Under the pieces are notes generated by a model, which saw only the letters and a program-made list of their open reading frames with translations, had not been told where the DNA came from and did not search any database. A stretch of 64,000 nucleotides of DNA. Origin: Xylocopa sonorina (lineage: Eukaryota; Arthropoda; Insecta; Hymenoptera; Apidae). The translations under genes were made by a program, and so were the position numbers. Positions 1 to 13,200 of this stretch are shown piece after piece (the stretch's first letter is position 1; each line of letters opens with the position of its first letter). The stretch covers positions 4,402,001 through 4,466,000 of the forward strand of contig NW_027490091.1 in the NCBI RefSeq assembly GCF_050948175.1. The letters run 5' to 3'.

Positions 1-360
1 CAAGGAAGTGTCGCATTTATAATCATTTGAAGTGTATGCGAGGAATACATAACAATCCACAATGAATATTATATCTTGTAATGAAAGGTAGAAGTGAGAT
101 GCGATATCGCGTCTTAAGAAGCATTAGAAATCTATTGTATTGATTTCCTAGCAAGGAAGTGTCGCATTTACATTCCTTTGAGGTGAATACGATGTATACA
201 TGACACTACCCAATTAATATTATATCTTATCATGAAACATAGAAATGAGATGCGATATCCCGTTTCAAGAGGCATTAGAACTCTATTGCTTCTAAACGTA
301 GACATCTGCAAACGCTATTTCCTAGCAAGGAAGTGTCGCATTTACATTCATTTTATCTGT
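1..360 (-). repeat. higher-order copy A1 (pairs with 1892-2270)
   Basis: Bases 1-360 match 1,892 to about 2,270 at an offset of 1,891, which is 11 monomers minus the 23-bp deletion near 141. Shared private variants include GGAATACATAACAATCC and TTGTAATGAAAGGTAGAAG. This shows a segmental duplication within the reverse array. The copy at 1,892 lacks the deletion, so the deletion arose after or beside the duplication. Confidence 0.75.
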
Positions 361-1891
361 ATGCGAGGTATACATAATACTTCGCAGTGAATATTATATC
401 TTGTAATGAAACATAGAACTGAGATGCGATATCGCGTTTTAAGAAGCATTAGAACTCTATTGCGACAATACGGAGCCATCTCCACACGCTATTTCCTAGC
501 AAGGAAGTGTCGCATTTACATTCCTTTGAGGTGAATACGAGGTATACATAACACTCCACAATGAATATTATATCTTATCATGAAACATGGAAATGAGATG
601 TGATATCCCGTTTTAACAAGCATCAGAATTCTACTGCTTCGATACGTAGACATCTGCAAACGCTACTTCCTAGAAAGGAAGTGTCGCATTTACATTCTTT
701 TGAAGTGAATACGAGGTATACATAACAATCCACAATGAATATTATATCTTATCATGAAACATAGAAATGAGGTGCGATATCGCGTTTCATAAAGCATTAG
801 ACGTCTATTGCTTCGATACGTAGACATCTGCAAACGCTATTTCCTAGCAAGGAAGTGTCGCATTTACATTCATTTGAAGTATAGACGAGGAATACATAAC
901 ACTTCGCAATGAATATTATATCTTATCATGAGACATAGTAATGAGATGCGATATCGCGTCTTAAGAAGCATTAGAAATCTATTGCTTTGATACGGAGACA
1001 TCTGCAAACGCTATTTCCTAGCAAGGAAGTGTCGCATTTACATTCATTTTATGTGTATGCGAGGTATACATAATACTTCGCAGTGAACATTATATCTTAC
1101 CAGGAGACATAGAAATGAGATGCGATATCGCGTTTTAAGAAGCATTAGAACAATATTGCTACGACACGTAGACATCTGGAAGAGCTATTTCATAGCATGG
1201 AAGTGTCGCATTTCCATCCATTTGGAGTGATTACGAGGTATACATGACACTTCGCTATGAATATTATATCTTATCATGAAAGATAGAAATGCGATGCGAT
1301 GTCGCGTTTTAAGAAGCATTGGAACACTACTTCTACGATACGTAGACATCTCCAAACGCTACTTCCTAGCAAGGAAGTGTCGCAATTACATTCCTTTGAA
1401 GTGAATACGTGGTATATATGACACTCCGCAGTGAATATTATATCTTATCATGATTCATAGAAATGAGATGCGACATCTCGTTTTAAGAAGCATCAGAACT
1501 CTATTGTTTCGATACGTAGACATCCGCCAACGCCATTTCCTAGCAAGGAAGTGTTGCATTTATATTCATTTGAAGTGTATGCGAGGTATACATAGCACTT
1601 CGCAATGAATATTATATCATATCATGATACAAAGAAATGAGATGCGATATCGCGTTTTAAGAAGCATTAGACCTCTACTGTTTCGATGCCTAGACATCTG
1701 GAAACGCTACTTCCTAGTAAAGAAGTGTCGCATTTACGTTCTTTTGAGGTGAATACGAGGTATACATGATCCTTCGCAATGAATATTATATTTTATCATG
1801 AAACAGAGAAATGAGTTGCGATATCTCGTTTCAAGAAGCATTAGGACTCTATTCCTTCGATACATAGACACCTGCCAACGCAATTTCCTAC

Positions 1892-2270
1892 CAAGGAAGT
1901 GTCGCATTTATATTCATTTGAAGTGTATGCGAGGAATACATAACAATCCACAATGAATATTATATCTTGTAATGAAAGGTAGAAGTGAGATGCGATATCG
2001 CGTCTTAAGAAGCATTAGAAATCTATTGCTTTGATACGGAGACATCTGCAAACGCTATTTCCTAGCAAGCAAGTGTCGCATTTACATTCCTTTGAGGTGA
2101 TTACGATGTATACATGACACTACCCAATTAATATTATATCTTATCATGAAACATAGAAATGAGATGCGATATCCCGTTTCAAGAGGCATTAGAACTCTAT
2201 TGCTTCTAAACGTAGACATCTGCAAACGCTATTATCTAGCAAGGAAGTGTCGCATTTACATTCATTTTAT
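1892..2270 (-). repeat. higher-order copy A2 (pairs with 1-360)
   Basis: This is the second copy of the segment at the start of the window, with the same private variants but full-length monomers. Further copies may lie left of the window edge. Confidence 0.75.
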
Positions 2271-4658
2271 GTGTATGCGAGGTATACATAACACTTCGCA
2301 ATGAATATTATACCTTACCATGAGACATAGAAATGAGATGCGATATCGCGTTTTAAGAAGCATTAGAACACTGTTGCTACGACACGTAGACATCTGGAAA
2401 CGCTATTTCATAGCATGGAAGTGTCGCATTTCTATCCATTTGGAGTGAATACGTGGCATACATAACACTGCACAATGAATATTATATCTTAACATGAAAC
2501 ATAGAAATGAGATGCGATATCCCGTTTCAAGAAGCATTAGAACTCTATTGCTTCGACAGGTAGACATCTGCCAACGCTATTTCCTAGCAAGCAAGTGTCG
2601 CATCTGCATTCATTTGAAGTGCTCGCGTGGTATACATGACACTTCGCAATGAATATTATATCTTATCATGAAGCATAGAAATGAAATGCGATATCGCGAT
2701 TCAAGAAGCATTAGAACTCTATTGCTTCGATGCGTAGACATCAGGAAGCGCTATTTCCTAGCAAGGAAGTGTCGAATTTACATTCATTTGAATTGTATGC
2801 GAGATACATATAACACTGCACGATGAATATTGTATCTTATCATGAAACATAGAAATGAGATGCGATATTCGCGTCTTAAGAAGCACTAGAATTCTATTGC
2901 TTCGATACGGAGACATCTGCAGATGCTATTACTAGCAAGAAAGATTCGCATTTACATTCTTCTGAAGTGAATAGTAGGTATACATGACACTTCGCAATTA
3001 ATATTATATCTTATTATGAAGCTAAGAAATGAGATGCGATATCTCGTTTTAAGGGGCACTAGAATCCTAATGCTTCGATACGTAGGCACCTGCAAACGCT
3101 TTTTCCTAGCAAGGAAGTGTCGCATTTACATACTTTTGAAGTGAATACGAGGTATACATAACACTCCACATTTAATATTATATCTTATCACGAAACATAG
3201 AAATGAGATGCGATATCGCGTTTTAAGAAACATTAGAACTCTATTGCTGTGATACGTAGATGTCTGCAAACGCTATTTAGTAGCAAGGAAGTGTCGCATT
3301 TACAATCTGTTGAAGTGAATACGAGGTATACATGACACATTACAATGAATATCATATCTTATCATGAAATATAGGAATGAGATGCGATATCGCGTTTTGA
3401 GAAGCATTAGAACTCTATTGCTACGATACGTAGACATCTGCAAACGCTATTTCCTAGCAAGGAAGTGTCATATTTACATTCATTTGAAGTGTATGCGAGA
3501 TACATATAACACTGCACGATGAATATTGTATCTTATCATGAAACATAGAAATGAGATGCGATATTCGCGTCTTAAGAAGCACTAGAATTCTATTGCTTCG
3601 AACCGGAGACATCTGCAGATGCTATTTCCTAGCAAGAAAGAGTCGCATTTACATTCTATTGGAGTGAATAGGATGTGTACATGACACTTCGCAATGGATA
3701 ACATATCTTATCATGAAACATAGAAATGAGAAGCGATATCGCGCTTTAAGAAGCATTGGATCTTTATTACTACGATACGGAGACATCTGCAAACGCTATT
3801 TCCTAGCAAGGAAGAGTCGCATTTACATTCTTTTGAAGTGAATACGAGGTATACATGAGACTTCGCAATGAATATTATATCTTATCCTGAAACATAGATG
3901 TGAGGTGCGATATCGCGTTTTGCGAGGCATTAGAACTCAATTGCTATGATACGTAGATATCTGCAAACGCTGTTTCCTAGCAAGGAAGTGTCGCATTTAC
4001 ATTCATTTGAAGTGGATACGAGGTATACATAACACTCCACAATGAATATTATATCTTATCATGAAGCATAGAAATGAAATGCGACATCACGTTTTAAGAA
4101 GCACTAAAACTCTACTGCTTGGATACGTTGACATCTGGATGCGGAACTTCCTAGGAAGGAAGTGTCGCATTTACATTCATTTGAAGTGAACACGAGGTAT
4201 ACATAACACTCCACATTGAATGTTATATCTTATCATGAAACATAGAAATGGGATGCGATATCGCGTTTAAAGAAACATTAGAACTCTATTGCATACGATA
4301 CGTAGATATCTGGAAACACTACTTCCTATTAAGGAAGTGTCGCATTTACATTCATTTGAAGTGTATGCGAGGTATAAGTGACATTTCGCAATGAATATTA
4401 TATCCTATCATGAAACATAGAAATGAGATGCGATATCGCTATTCAAGAAGCATTAGAACCCTAATGCTACGATACGTAGACATCTGAGAACGCTATTTCC
4501 TTGCAAGGAAGTGTCGCATTTACATTCGTTTGATGTGTATGCGAGATATAAGTGACACTTCGCAATGAATATTATATCTTATCATGAGACATAGAATTGA
4601 GATGCGATATCGCGCTTAAAGAAGCATTAGAACTCAGTTGCTACGATACGTAGACATC

Positions 4659-5160
4659 TGCAAACGCTATTTCCTAGCAAGGAAGTGTCGCATTTTCATT
4701 CTCTTGAAGGGAATACGTGGTATACATGACACTTCGCAATGAATATTATATCTTATCATGAAACATAGAAATGAGGTGCGACAACTCGTTTTAAGCAGCA
4801 TTAGAACCCTATTGTTTCGATACGTAGACATCTGGAGACGCTACTTCCTGGAAAGGAAGTGTCACATTTACATTCATTTGAAGTGTAGGCGGGGAATACA
4901 TAACACTTCGCAATGAATATTATGTGTTATCATAAAACATAGAATTGAGATGCGATATCTCGTTATAAAAAGCATTAGAACTCGATTGCTTCGGTAAGTA
5001 GACATCTGTCATCGCTATTTCCTAGCAAGGAAGTGTCGCATTTGTAGTGAATAGGAGGTATACATGACAGTTCGCAAAGAATATTATATCTTATCATGAG
5101 ACATAGGAATGAGGTGCGATATCCCGTTTTATTAAGCATTAGAACTGTATTGCTACGATA
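4659..5160 (-). repeat. higher-order copy B1 (pairs with about 8826-9330)
   Basis: Shared rare variants link this segment with about 8,826-9,330: a GAAGGGAATACG spacer, CATAAAACATAGAATTGAG, CGTTATAAAAAGC and a monomer shortened at GCATTTGTAGTGAATAGG. The offset near the shared short monomer is 4,168. The shared deletion shows that the short monomer was copied, not lost twice. Confidence 0.8.
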
Positions 5161-5889
5161 CGTAGACATCTACAAATGCTATTTTCTCGCAAGGTAGTGT
5201 CGCATTTACATTCATTTGAAGTGTATGCGAGGTATAAGTGACATTTCGCAATGAATATTATATCCTATCATGAAACATAGAAATGAGATACGATATCGCG
5301 TTTTAAGAAGCATTAGAATTCTAATGCTACGATACGTAGACATCTGAGAACGCTATTTCCTAGCAAGGAAGTGTCATATTTACATTCGTTACAAGTGAAT
5401 ACGAGGTATATATAACACTCCACAATACATGTTATACCTTATGACGCAACATAGAAATGAAATGCGATATCGCGATTTAAGAAGCATTAGAACTCTATTG
5501 CTGTGATACGTAGATGTCTGCAAACGCTATTTAATAGCAAGGAAGTGTCGCATTTACAATCTGTTGAAGTGAATACGAGGTATACATGACACATTACAAT
5601 GAATATCATATCTTATCATGAAATATAGGAATGAGATGCGATATCGCGTTTTGAGAAGCATTAGAACTCTATTGCTTCGATACGTAGAAATCTGCCATCG
5701 CTATTTCCTAGCAAGGACGTGTCATATTTACATTCTTTTGAAGAGAATACGAGGTATACATTACACTCCGCAATGAATATTATATCTTATCATAGAACCT
5801 AGAAATGAGATGCGATATCGCGTTTTATGAAGCCTTAGAACTCTATTGGTACGATACGTAGAATTCTGCCATCGCTATTTCCTAGCAAG

Positions 5890-6930
5890 GAAGTCTCGCA
5901 TTTACATTCATTTGAAGTGTATGCGAGATACATATAACACTGCACGATGAATATTGTATCTTATCATGAAACATAGAAATGAGATGCGATATTCGCGTCT
6001 TAAGAAGCACTAGAATTCTATTGCTTCGATACGGAGACATCTGCAGATGCTATTTCCTAGCAAGAAAGAGTCGCATTTACATTCTTCTGAAGTGAATAGT
6101 AGGTATACATGACACTTCGCAATTAATATTATATCTTATTATGAAGCTAAGAAATGAGATGCGATATCTCGTTTTAAGGGGCACTAGAATTCTATTGCTT
6201 CGATACGTAGGCACCTGCAAACGCTTTTTCCTAGCAAGGAAGTGTCGCATTTACATACTTTTGAAGTTAATACGAGGAATACATAACACTGCACAATGAA
6301 TATTATATCTTAGCATGAAGCATAGAAATGAGATGCGATATCGCGTTTTAAGAAGCTTTAGAGCTCTATTGCTTCGTTTCGTAGACATCTGCAAACGCTA
6401 TTTCCAAGCAAGGAAGTGTCGCATTTACATTCTCTTGAAGTGTAGACGAGGTATACATGACACTTCGCAATGAATATCATATCTTATCGTGAAACATAGA
6501 AATGAGATACGATATCGCATTTTAAGAAGCGTTAGTACTCTATTGGTACGATACGTACACATCTACAAACGCTATTATCTAGCAAGGAAGCGTCGCATTT
6601 ACATTCATTTTATGTGAACGCGAGGTATACATAAAACTTCGCAATGAATATTATGTCTTACCATGAGACATAGAAATGAGATGCGATATTGCGATTTAAG
6701 AAGCATTAGAACTCTATTGCATCGATACGTTGACATCTGCAAACGCTTCTTCCTAGCAAGGAAGTGTCGAACTTATATTCATTTGAAGTGTAGACGAGGA
6801 ATACATAACACTTCGCAATTAATATTATATCTTATCATGAAACATAGAAATGAGATGCGATATCCCGTTCCAAGAAGCATTAGAAGTCTATTGTTTCTAT
6901 AAGTAGACAACTGCAAACGCTATTTCCTAG
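5890..6930 (-). repeat. higher-order copy C1 (pairs with 7805-8845)
   Basis: About 1.04 kb (six monomers) matches 7,805-8,845 at an offset of 1,915 bases, close to 11 monomers. Shared unusual variants include GGGGCACTAGAATTC, TTTCCAAGCAAGG, CATTTTATGTGAACGCG and a GATATTCGCG insertion. Copies differ at scattered positions (for example near 5,922 and 7,837), so the duplication is older than the ones at 17-22 kb. Confidence 0.85.
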
Positions 6931-7804
6931 CATGGAAGAGTCGCATTTACATTCCCTTGAAGTGTAGACGAGGAATACATAACAATTCTCAATGAATATC
7001 ATATCTTATCATGAGACATAGAAATGAGATGCGATATCACGTTTTAAGAAGCATTAGAACTATACTGCTACGATACGTAGACATCTGGAAACGTAATATT
7101 CTAGCAAGGAAGGGTCGCATTTACATTCAACTGAAGTGAATACGTGGTATACATGACACTTCGCAATGAATATTATATCTTATCATGAAACATAGAAATG
7201 TGTTGCGATATCTCGTTTTAAGAAGCATTAGAACTCTATAGCTTCGACACGTAGACATCTGCAGACACTATTTCCTAACAAGGAAGTGTCGGATTTCCAT
7301 TCTTTTGAAGTGAGTACGAGGTATACATAACACTCCACAATGAAAATTATATCATATCATGAAACATAGAAATGAAAAGCGAACTGGCAATTTAAGAAGC
7401 ATTACAACTCTATTGTTTCGATACGTAGATATCTGAAAATGCTATATCCTAGCAAGGGAGTGTCGCATTTGCATTCATTTGAAGTGTATGCGAGGTATAC
7501 ACGACACTTCGCAATGAATATTATATATCATCATGAAACATAGAAATGAGATGTGATATCGCGTTTCGAGAATCATTAGAACTCTAAAGCTACGATACGT
7601 AGATATCTGCAAATGCTATATCCCCGCAAGGAAGTGTCGCATTTTCACTCATTTGAAGTGTTGACGAGGTATACATGGTACTTCGCAATGAACATTATAT
7701 CTTATCATGAAACATAAAAGTGAGATGCGATTTGTGGTTTTCAGAAGCATTAGAACTCTATTGTTTCGATACGTAGACATCTGCAAACGCTCTTTCCTAG
7801 CAAG

Positions 7805-8845
7805 GAAGTCTCGCATTTACATTCGTTTGAAGTGCATGCGAGATACATATAACACTGCACGATGAATATTATATCTTATCATGAAACATAGAAATGAGAT
7901 GCGATATTCGCGTCTTAAGAAGCACTAGAATTCTATTGCTTCGATACGGAGACATCTGCGGATGCTATTTCCTAGCAAGAAAGAGTCGCATTTACAATCT
8001 TCTGAAGTGAATACTAGGTATACATGACTCTTCGCAATTAATATTATATCTTATTATGAAGCTAAGAAATGAGATGCGATATCTCGTTTTAAGGGGCACT
8101 AGAATTCTAGTGCTTCGATGCGTATTCACCTGCAAACGCTTTTTCCTAGCAAGGAAGTGTCGCATTTACATTCTTTTGAAGTTAATACGAGGAACACATA
8201 ACACTGCACAATGAATATTATATCTTAGCATGAAGCATAGAAATGAGATGCGATATCGCGTTTTAAGAAGCTTTAGAGCTCTATTGCTTCGTTTCGTAGA
8301 CATCTGCAAACGCTATTTCCAAGCAAGGAAGTGTCGCATTTACATTCTCTTGAAGTGTAGACGAGGTATACATGACACTTCGCAATGAATATCATATCTT
8401 ATCGTGAAACATAGAAATGAGATACGATATCGCATTTTAAGAAGCGTTAGTACTCTATTGGTACGATACGTACACATCTACAAACGCTATTATCTAGCAA
8501 GGAAGCGTCGCATTTACATTCATTTTATGTGAACGCGAGGTATACATAAAACTTCGCAATGAATATTATGTCTTACCGTGAGACATAGAAATGAGATGCG
8601 ATATTGCGATTTAAGAAGCATTAGAATTCTATTGCATCGATACGTTGACATCTGCAAACGCTTCTTCCTAGCAAGGAAGTGTCGAACCTACATTCATTTG
8701 AAGTGTAGACGAGGAATACATAACACTTCGCAATTAATATTATATCTTATCATGAAACATAGAAATGAGATGCGATATCCCGTTTCAAGAAGCATTAGAA
8801 CTCTATTGTTTCTATAAGTAGACATCTGCAAACGCTACTTCCTAG
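7805..8845 (-). repeat. higher-order copy C2 (pairs with 5890-6930)
   Basis: Second copy of the six-monomer block. The similarity ends just after the TCTATAAGTAGACATCTGC segment near 8,830, where the sequence becomes like that at 4,659 instead. That change of best match indicates a recombination or conversion boundary. Confidence 0.85.
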
Positions 8846-9330
8846 CAAGGAAGTGTCGCATTTTCATTCTTTTGAAGGGAATACGTGGTATACATGACAC
8901 TTCGCAATGAATATTATATCTTATCATGAAACATAGAAATGTGATGCGACATCTCGTTTTAAGCAGCGTTAAAACCCTATTGTTTCGATACGTAGACATC
9001 TGGAGACGCTACTTCCTGGAAAGGAAGTGTCACATTTACATTCATTTGAAGTGTAGGCGGGGAATACATAACACTTCGCAATGAATATTATGTGTTATCA
9101 TAAAACATAGAATTGAGATGCGATATCTCGTTATAAAAAGCATTAGAACTCGATTGCTTCGGTAAGTAGACATCTGTCATCGCTATTTCCTAGCAAGGAA
9201 GTGTCGCATTTGTAGTGAATAGGAGGTATACATGACAGTTCGCAAAGAATATTATATATTATCATGAGACATAGGAATGAGGTGCGATATCCCGTTTTAT
9301 TAAGCATTAGAACACTATTGCTACGATACG
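8826..9330 (-). repeat. higher-order copy B2 (pairs with about 4659-5160)
   Basis: Second copy of the segment with the shortened monomer (junction near 9,209). It differs by a few substitutions from the first copy. It directly follows the end of the duplicated block ending near 8,845, so two duplication boundaries nearly coincide here. Confidence 0.8.
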
Positions 9331-9489
9331 TAGACATCTGCAAACGCAATATGCTAGCTAGGAAGTGTCGCATTTACATTCTTTTGAAAGGAATACGAGG
9401 TATACATGACACTTCGCAATGAATATTATATCTTATCTGGAAACGTAGATATGAGATGCGATATGGCGATTTAAGAAGCATTAGAACTC

Positions 9490-9775
9490 TATTGCTCCGA
9501 TACGTAGACATCTGCAAAGCAAGGAAGTGCCGCATTTACATTCTTTTGAAAGGAATACGAGGTATACATGACACTTCGCAATGAATATTATATCTTATCA
9601 GGAAACGTAGATATGAGATGCGATATGACGATATAAGAAGCATTAGAACCATATTGTTTCGAAGCGTAGACATCTGCAAGCGCTATTTCCTAGCAAGGAA
9701 GTGTTGCATTTACATTCCTTTGAGGTGAATACGAGGTATACATAACACTGTACAATGAGTATTATATCTTATCAT
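9490..9775 (-). repeat. 12-bp-deletion monomer haplotype, reverse orientation
   Basis: A short monomer with the junction CTGCAAAGCAAGGAAGTGCC lacks 12 bp of the usual segment between GCAA and GGAAGTG. It is followed by a monomer with TCAGGAAACGTAGATATGAG and one with CCTTTGAGGTGAATACG. On the opposite strand this series of rare variants is the one found at about 28,440-28,720, 32,080-32,360 and 35,370-35,660. The haplotype therefore occurs in both orientations in the window. Confidence 0.85.
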
Positions 9776-9882
9776 GAGACATAGAAATGAGATTCGATAT
9801 CGCGTTTTAAAAAGCATTAGAAATTTATTGCTTCGATACGTAGATATCTGCTAACGCTACTTCCTAGCAAAGTGTCGCATTT

Positions 9883-10243
9883 TGTGACGTCAGGCGTACC
9901 GCCTGCCACCCTCAGACGCCGCCCGCCAACCTCGACGGCCACAGATCAGCATCCGCATCTCCTCCAGCATCCGGATCCCCTACACGCTGGCAACCCGCAT
10001 ACTGGCCGCCACGGAACGGGGATGCGACGCCACACATACGCGAGGGAGGATTCCACTCCACGCTACGAGGATGAGGAGAGCTACGACGCCAGGAGCATCG
10101 AAAGATAAGTTGCACTTCTTTGTACCCGGTAAATCGAGTCTTGTCCACCGACGAACCCAGCACTGCGCAATTCGCGTCGATTTCGGGAACGGCTACGAAA
10201 AGTGTCCACGTGACGAGCGCATTCGCGACTTCAGAACGTGACA
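9883..10243. mobile_element. solo-LTR-like insertion at an array inversion
   Basis: A 361-bp segment unrelated to the satellite and clearly richer in GC interrupts the array. It begins TGTGACGTCAGG and ends CAGAACGTGACA, so it has the TG...CA ends usual for LTRs, with a weak terminal inverted match (TGTGACGT against TGTCACGT). No matching target-site duplication is visible: GCATTT lies to the left and CTTCAA to the right. The flanking satellite is reverse on the left and forward on the right. Short open frames on both strands do not resemble a known protein. It shares only a short ACCCGGTAA-type string with the LTR at 38,869. A non-LTR origin or a captured unique fragment remains possible. 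Confidence 0.5.
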
Positions 10244-13200
10244 CTTCAAAAAAATGTTAATGCGACACTTCCTTGCTAGGAAATAGCGTTTGCAGATGCC
10301 TCCGAAACGAAGCAATACTGTTCTAGTGCTTCTTAAAACGAGATATCGCATCTGATTTCTATGTTTTATGATAAGATATAATATTCGTTGCAAAGTATCA
10401 TGTATACCTCGTATTCACTTCAAAAGAATGCAAATGCGACACTTCCTTGCTAGAAAATAGCGTTTCCAGATGTCTACGTATCGTAGCAATGGAGTTCTAA
10501 TGTATCTTAAAACGCGATATCGCTCCTCATTTCTACGCTTCATGATAAGATGTAATATTCATTTTGTAGTGTTATGTGTGCCTCGTATTCACCTCAAAAG
10601 AATGTAAATGCGACACTTTCTTGCAAGGAAACAGCGATCGCAGATGTCTACGGATCGAAGCAATGTAGTTCTAATGCTTCCCAAAACGCGATATCGCATC
10701 TCATTACTATGTCTCGTGTTAAGATATAATATTCATTGCGATAGTGTCGTGTATACCTCGTACTCACTTCAAAAGAATGTAAATGCGACACATCCTTGCT
10801 AGGAAATGGCGTTTGCAGATGTCTACGTATCGAAGCAACAGTGTTCTAATGCTTCTTAAATCGCGATATCGCATCTCATTTCTATGTTTGGTGACAAGAT
10901 ATAATATTCATTGTGTTGTATTATGTATATCTCGTCTATACTTCAAATGAATGTAAATGCGACACTTCCTTGCTAGGAAGTAGCGGTTGCAGATGTCTAC
11001 GTATGGAAGCAATAGAGTTCTAATCCTTCTCAAAAAGCGATATCGCATCTCATTCCTATGATTCATGATAAGTGTTATGTACTCCTCGTATTCACTTCAA
11101 AAGAAAGAAAATGCGACAATACCTTGCTAGGAAGTAGCGTTTGCAGATGTCTCCGTAACGAAGAAATAGTGTTCTGATACTTCTTGAATCGCGATGTCGC
11201 ATCTCATTTCTATGTTTCGTGATATGATATAATATTCACTGCGAAGTGTCATGTATACCTCGCATACACTTCAAATGAATGTAAATGCGACACTTCCTTG
11301 ATAGGAAGTAGCGATGGCAGATGTCTACGTATCGAAGCAATAGACATCTAATGCTTCATAAATCGCCATATCGCATCTCATTTCTATGTTTCATGATAAG
11401 ATATAATATTCATTGCGAAGTGATATGTATACGTCGTATTCACTTCAAAAGAGTGTAAATGCGACACTTCCTTGCTAGGAAATAGCGTTTGCAGATGTCT
11501 ACGTATCGAAGCAATTGGGATCTAATGCTTCTTAAATCGCCATATCGCTTCTCATTTCTATGTTTCATGATAATATATAATTTTCATTGCGAAGTGTTAT
11601 GTATACCTCGTATTCACTTCAAAAGAATGTAAACGCGACACCTCCTTGCCAGGAAATAGCGTTTGCAGATGTCTACGTATCGAGGAAATAGACATCTAAT
11701 GCTTCATAAATCGCCATATCGCATCTCATTTCTATGTTTCATGATAAGATATAATATTCATCGTGCAGTGTTATGTATATCTCGTCTGTACTTCAAATGG
11801 ATGTAAATGCGACACTTCCTTGCTAGGAAATAGCATGTGCAGTTGTCTACGTATCGTGGCATTAGAGTTCTAATGCTTCTCAAAACGCGATATCGCATCT
11901 CATTTCTATGTTCCATGATAAGATATCATATTCACAGTGCAGTGTTATGTATACCTCGTATTTGTTTCAATAGAACGTAAATGCGACACTTCCTTGATAG
12001 GAAGTAGCGTTTGCAGATGTCTTCATATCGAAGCAATAGGGTTCTAAAGCTTCTTAAATCGCGATATCGCATCTCATTTCTATGTTTCATGATAAGATAT
12101 AATATTCATTTTGCAGTGTTATGAATACCTCGTATTCACTTCAAAAGAATGTAAATGCGACAATTCCTTGCTAGGAAATATCGTTTGCAGATGTCTACGT
12201 ATCGAAGCAATAGTGTTCTAATGCTTCTTAAATCGTCATATAGCATCTTATATCTACGTTTCCTGATAAGATCGAATATTCATTGCGAAGTGTCATGTAT
12301 ACCTCGCATACACTTCAAATGAATGTGAATGCGACAGTTCCTAGCTAGGAAATAGTGTTTGCACATATCTAGTATCGAAGCAATAGACTTCTAATGCTTC
12401 TTATATCGCCATATCGCATATCATTTCTGTGTTTCATGATAAGATATAATATTCATTTTGCAGTGTTATGAATACCTCGTATTCACTTCAAAAGAATGTA
12501 AATGCGACACTTCCTTGCTAGGAAATAGCGTTTGCAGATGTCCAGGTATCGAAGCAATAGATTTCTAAAGCTTGCTAGTTCGCGATATCGCATCTCATAT
12601 CTGTGTTTCATGATAATATATAATATTCATTGTGGAGTGTTATGTATACCTCGTATTCACTTCAAAAGAATGTGAATGCGACAGTTCCTTACTAGGAAAT
12701 AGTGCTTGCAGATGTCTACGTATCGAAGCAATAGGTATCTAATGCTTCTTAAATCGCCATATCGCTTCTCATTTCTATGTTTCATGACAATATATAATAT
12801 TCACTGCGAAGTGTCATGTATACCTCGCATACACTTCAAATGAATGTAAATGCGACACTTCCTTGATAGGAAGTAGCGTTGGCAGATGTCTACGTATCGA
12901 AGCAATAGACATCTAATGCTTCATAAATCGCCATATCGCATCTCATTTCTATGTATCATGATAAGATATAATATTCATTGCGAAGTGATATATATACCTA
13001 GTATTCACTTCAGAAGAATGTAAATGCGACACTTCCTCGCCAGGAAATAGCGTTTGCAGATGTCTACGTATCGAAGCAATTGGGATCTAATGCTTCTTAA
13101 ATCGCCATATCGATTCTCATTTCTATGTTTCATGATAAGATATAATATTCATTGCGAAGTGTCATGCTTACCTCGTATTCATTTCAAAAGTATGTAAATG

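Larger units (their letters stand above)
1..9882 (-). repeat. 174-bp satellite array, reverse orientation
   Basis: Tandem head-to-tail monomers fill the block. The landmark GTGTCGCATTTACATTC recurs every 174 bases (for example its TCGC at 162, 336 and 510). Read on the minus strand it is the same monomer as the forward arrays. Monomers differ by scattered substitutions and a few indels: a roughly 23-bp deletion near 141 (spacing 151) and a roughly 21-bp deletion near 5,041, repeated near 9,209. Some monomers carry an extra base in the central palindrome (GATATTCGCG near 2,870, 3,560, 5,990 and 7,905). No gene is supported here. The small open frames are satellite translations. A centromeric or pericentromeric role is inferred from array size and monomer length, not shown. 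Confidence 0.95.

Noticed and set aside
6663..8817. Recurrent 79-residue open frames as a duplicated gene
   Set aside because: They are translations of satellite monomers, with start and stop set by single substitutions. No codon bias or domain is visible.
9872..10244. Open frames on both strands of the GC-rich insertion as coding genes
   Set aside because: They begin or end inside the satellite, are proline/arginine-rich because of base composition, and match no family I recognise.
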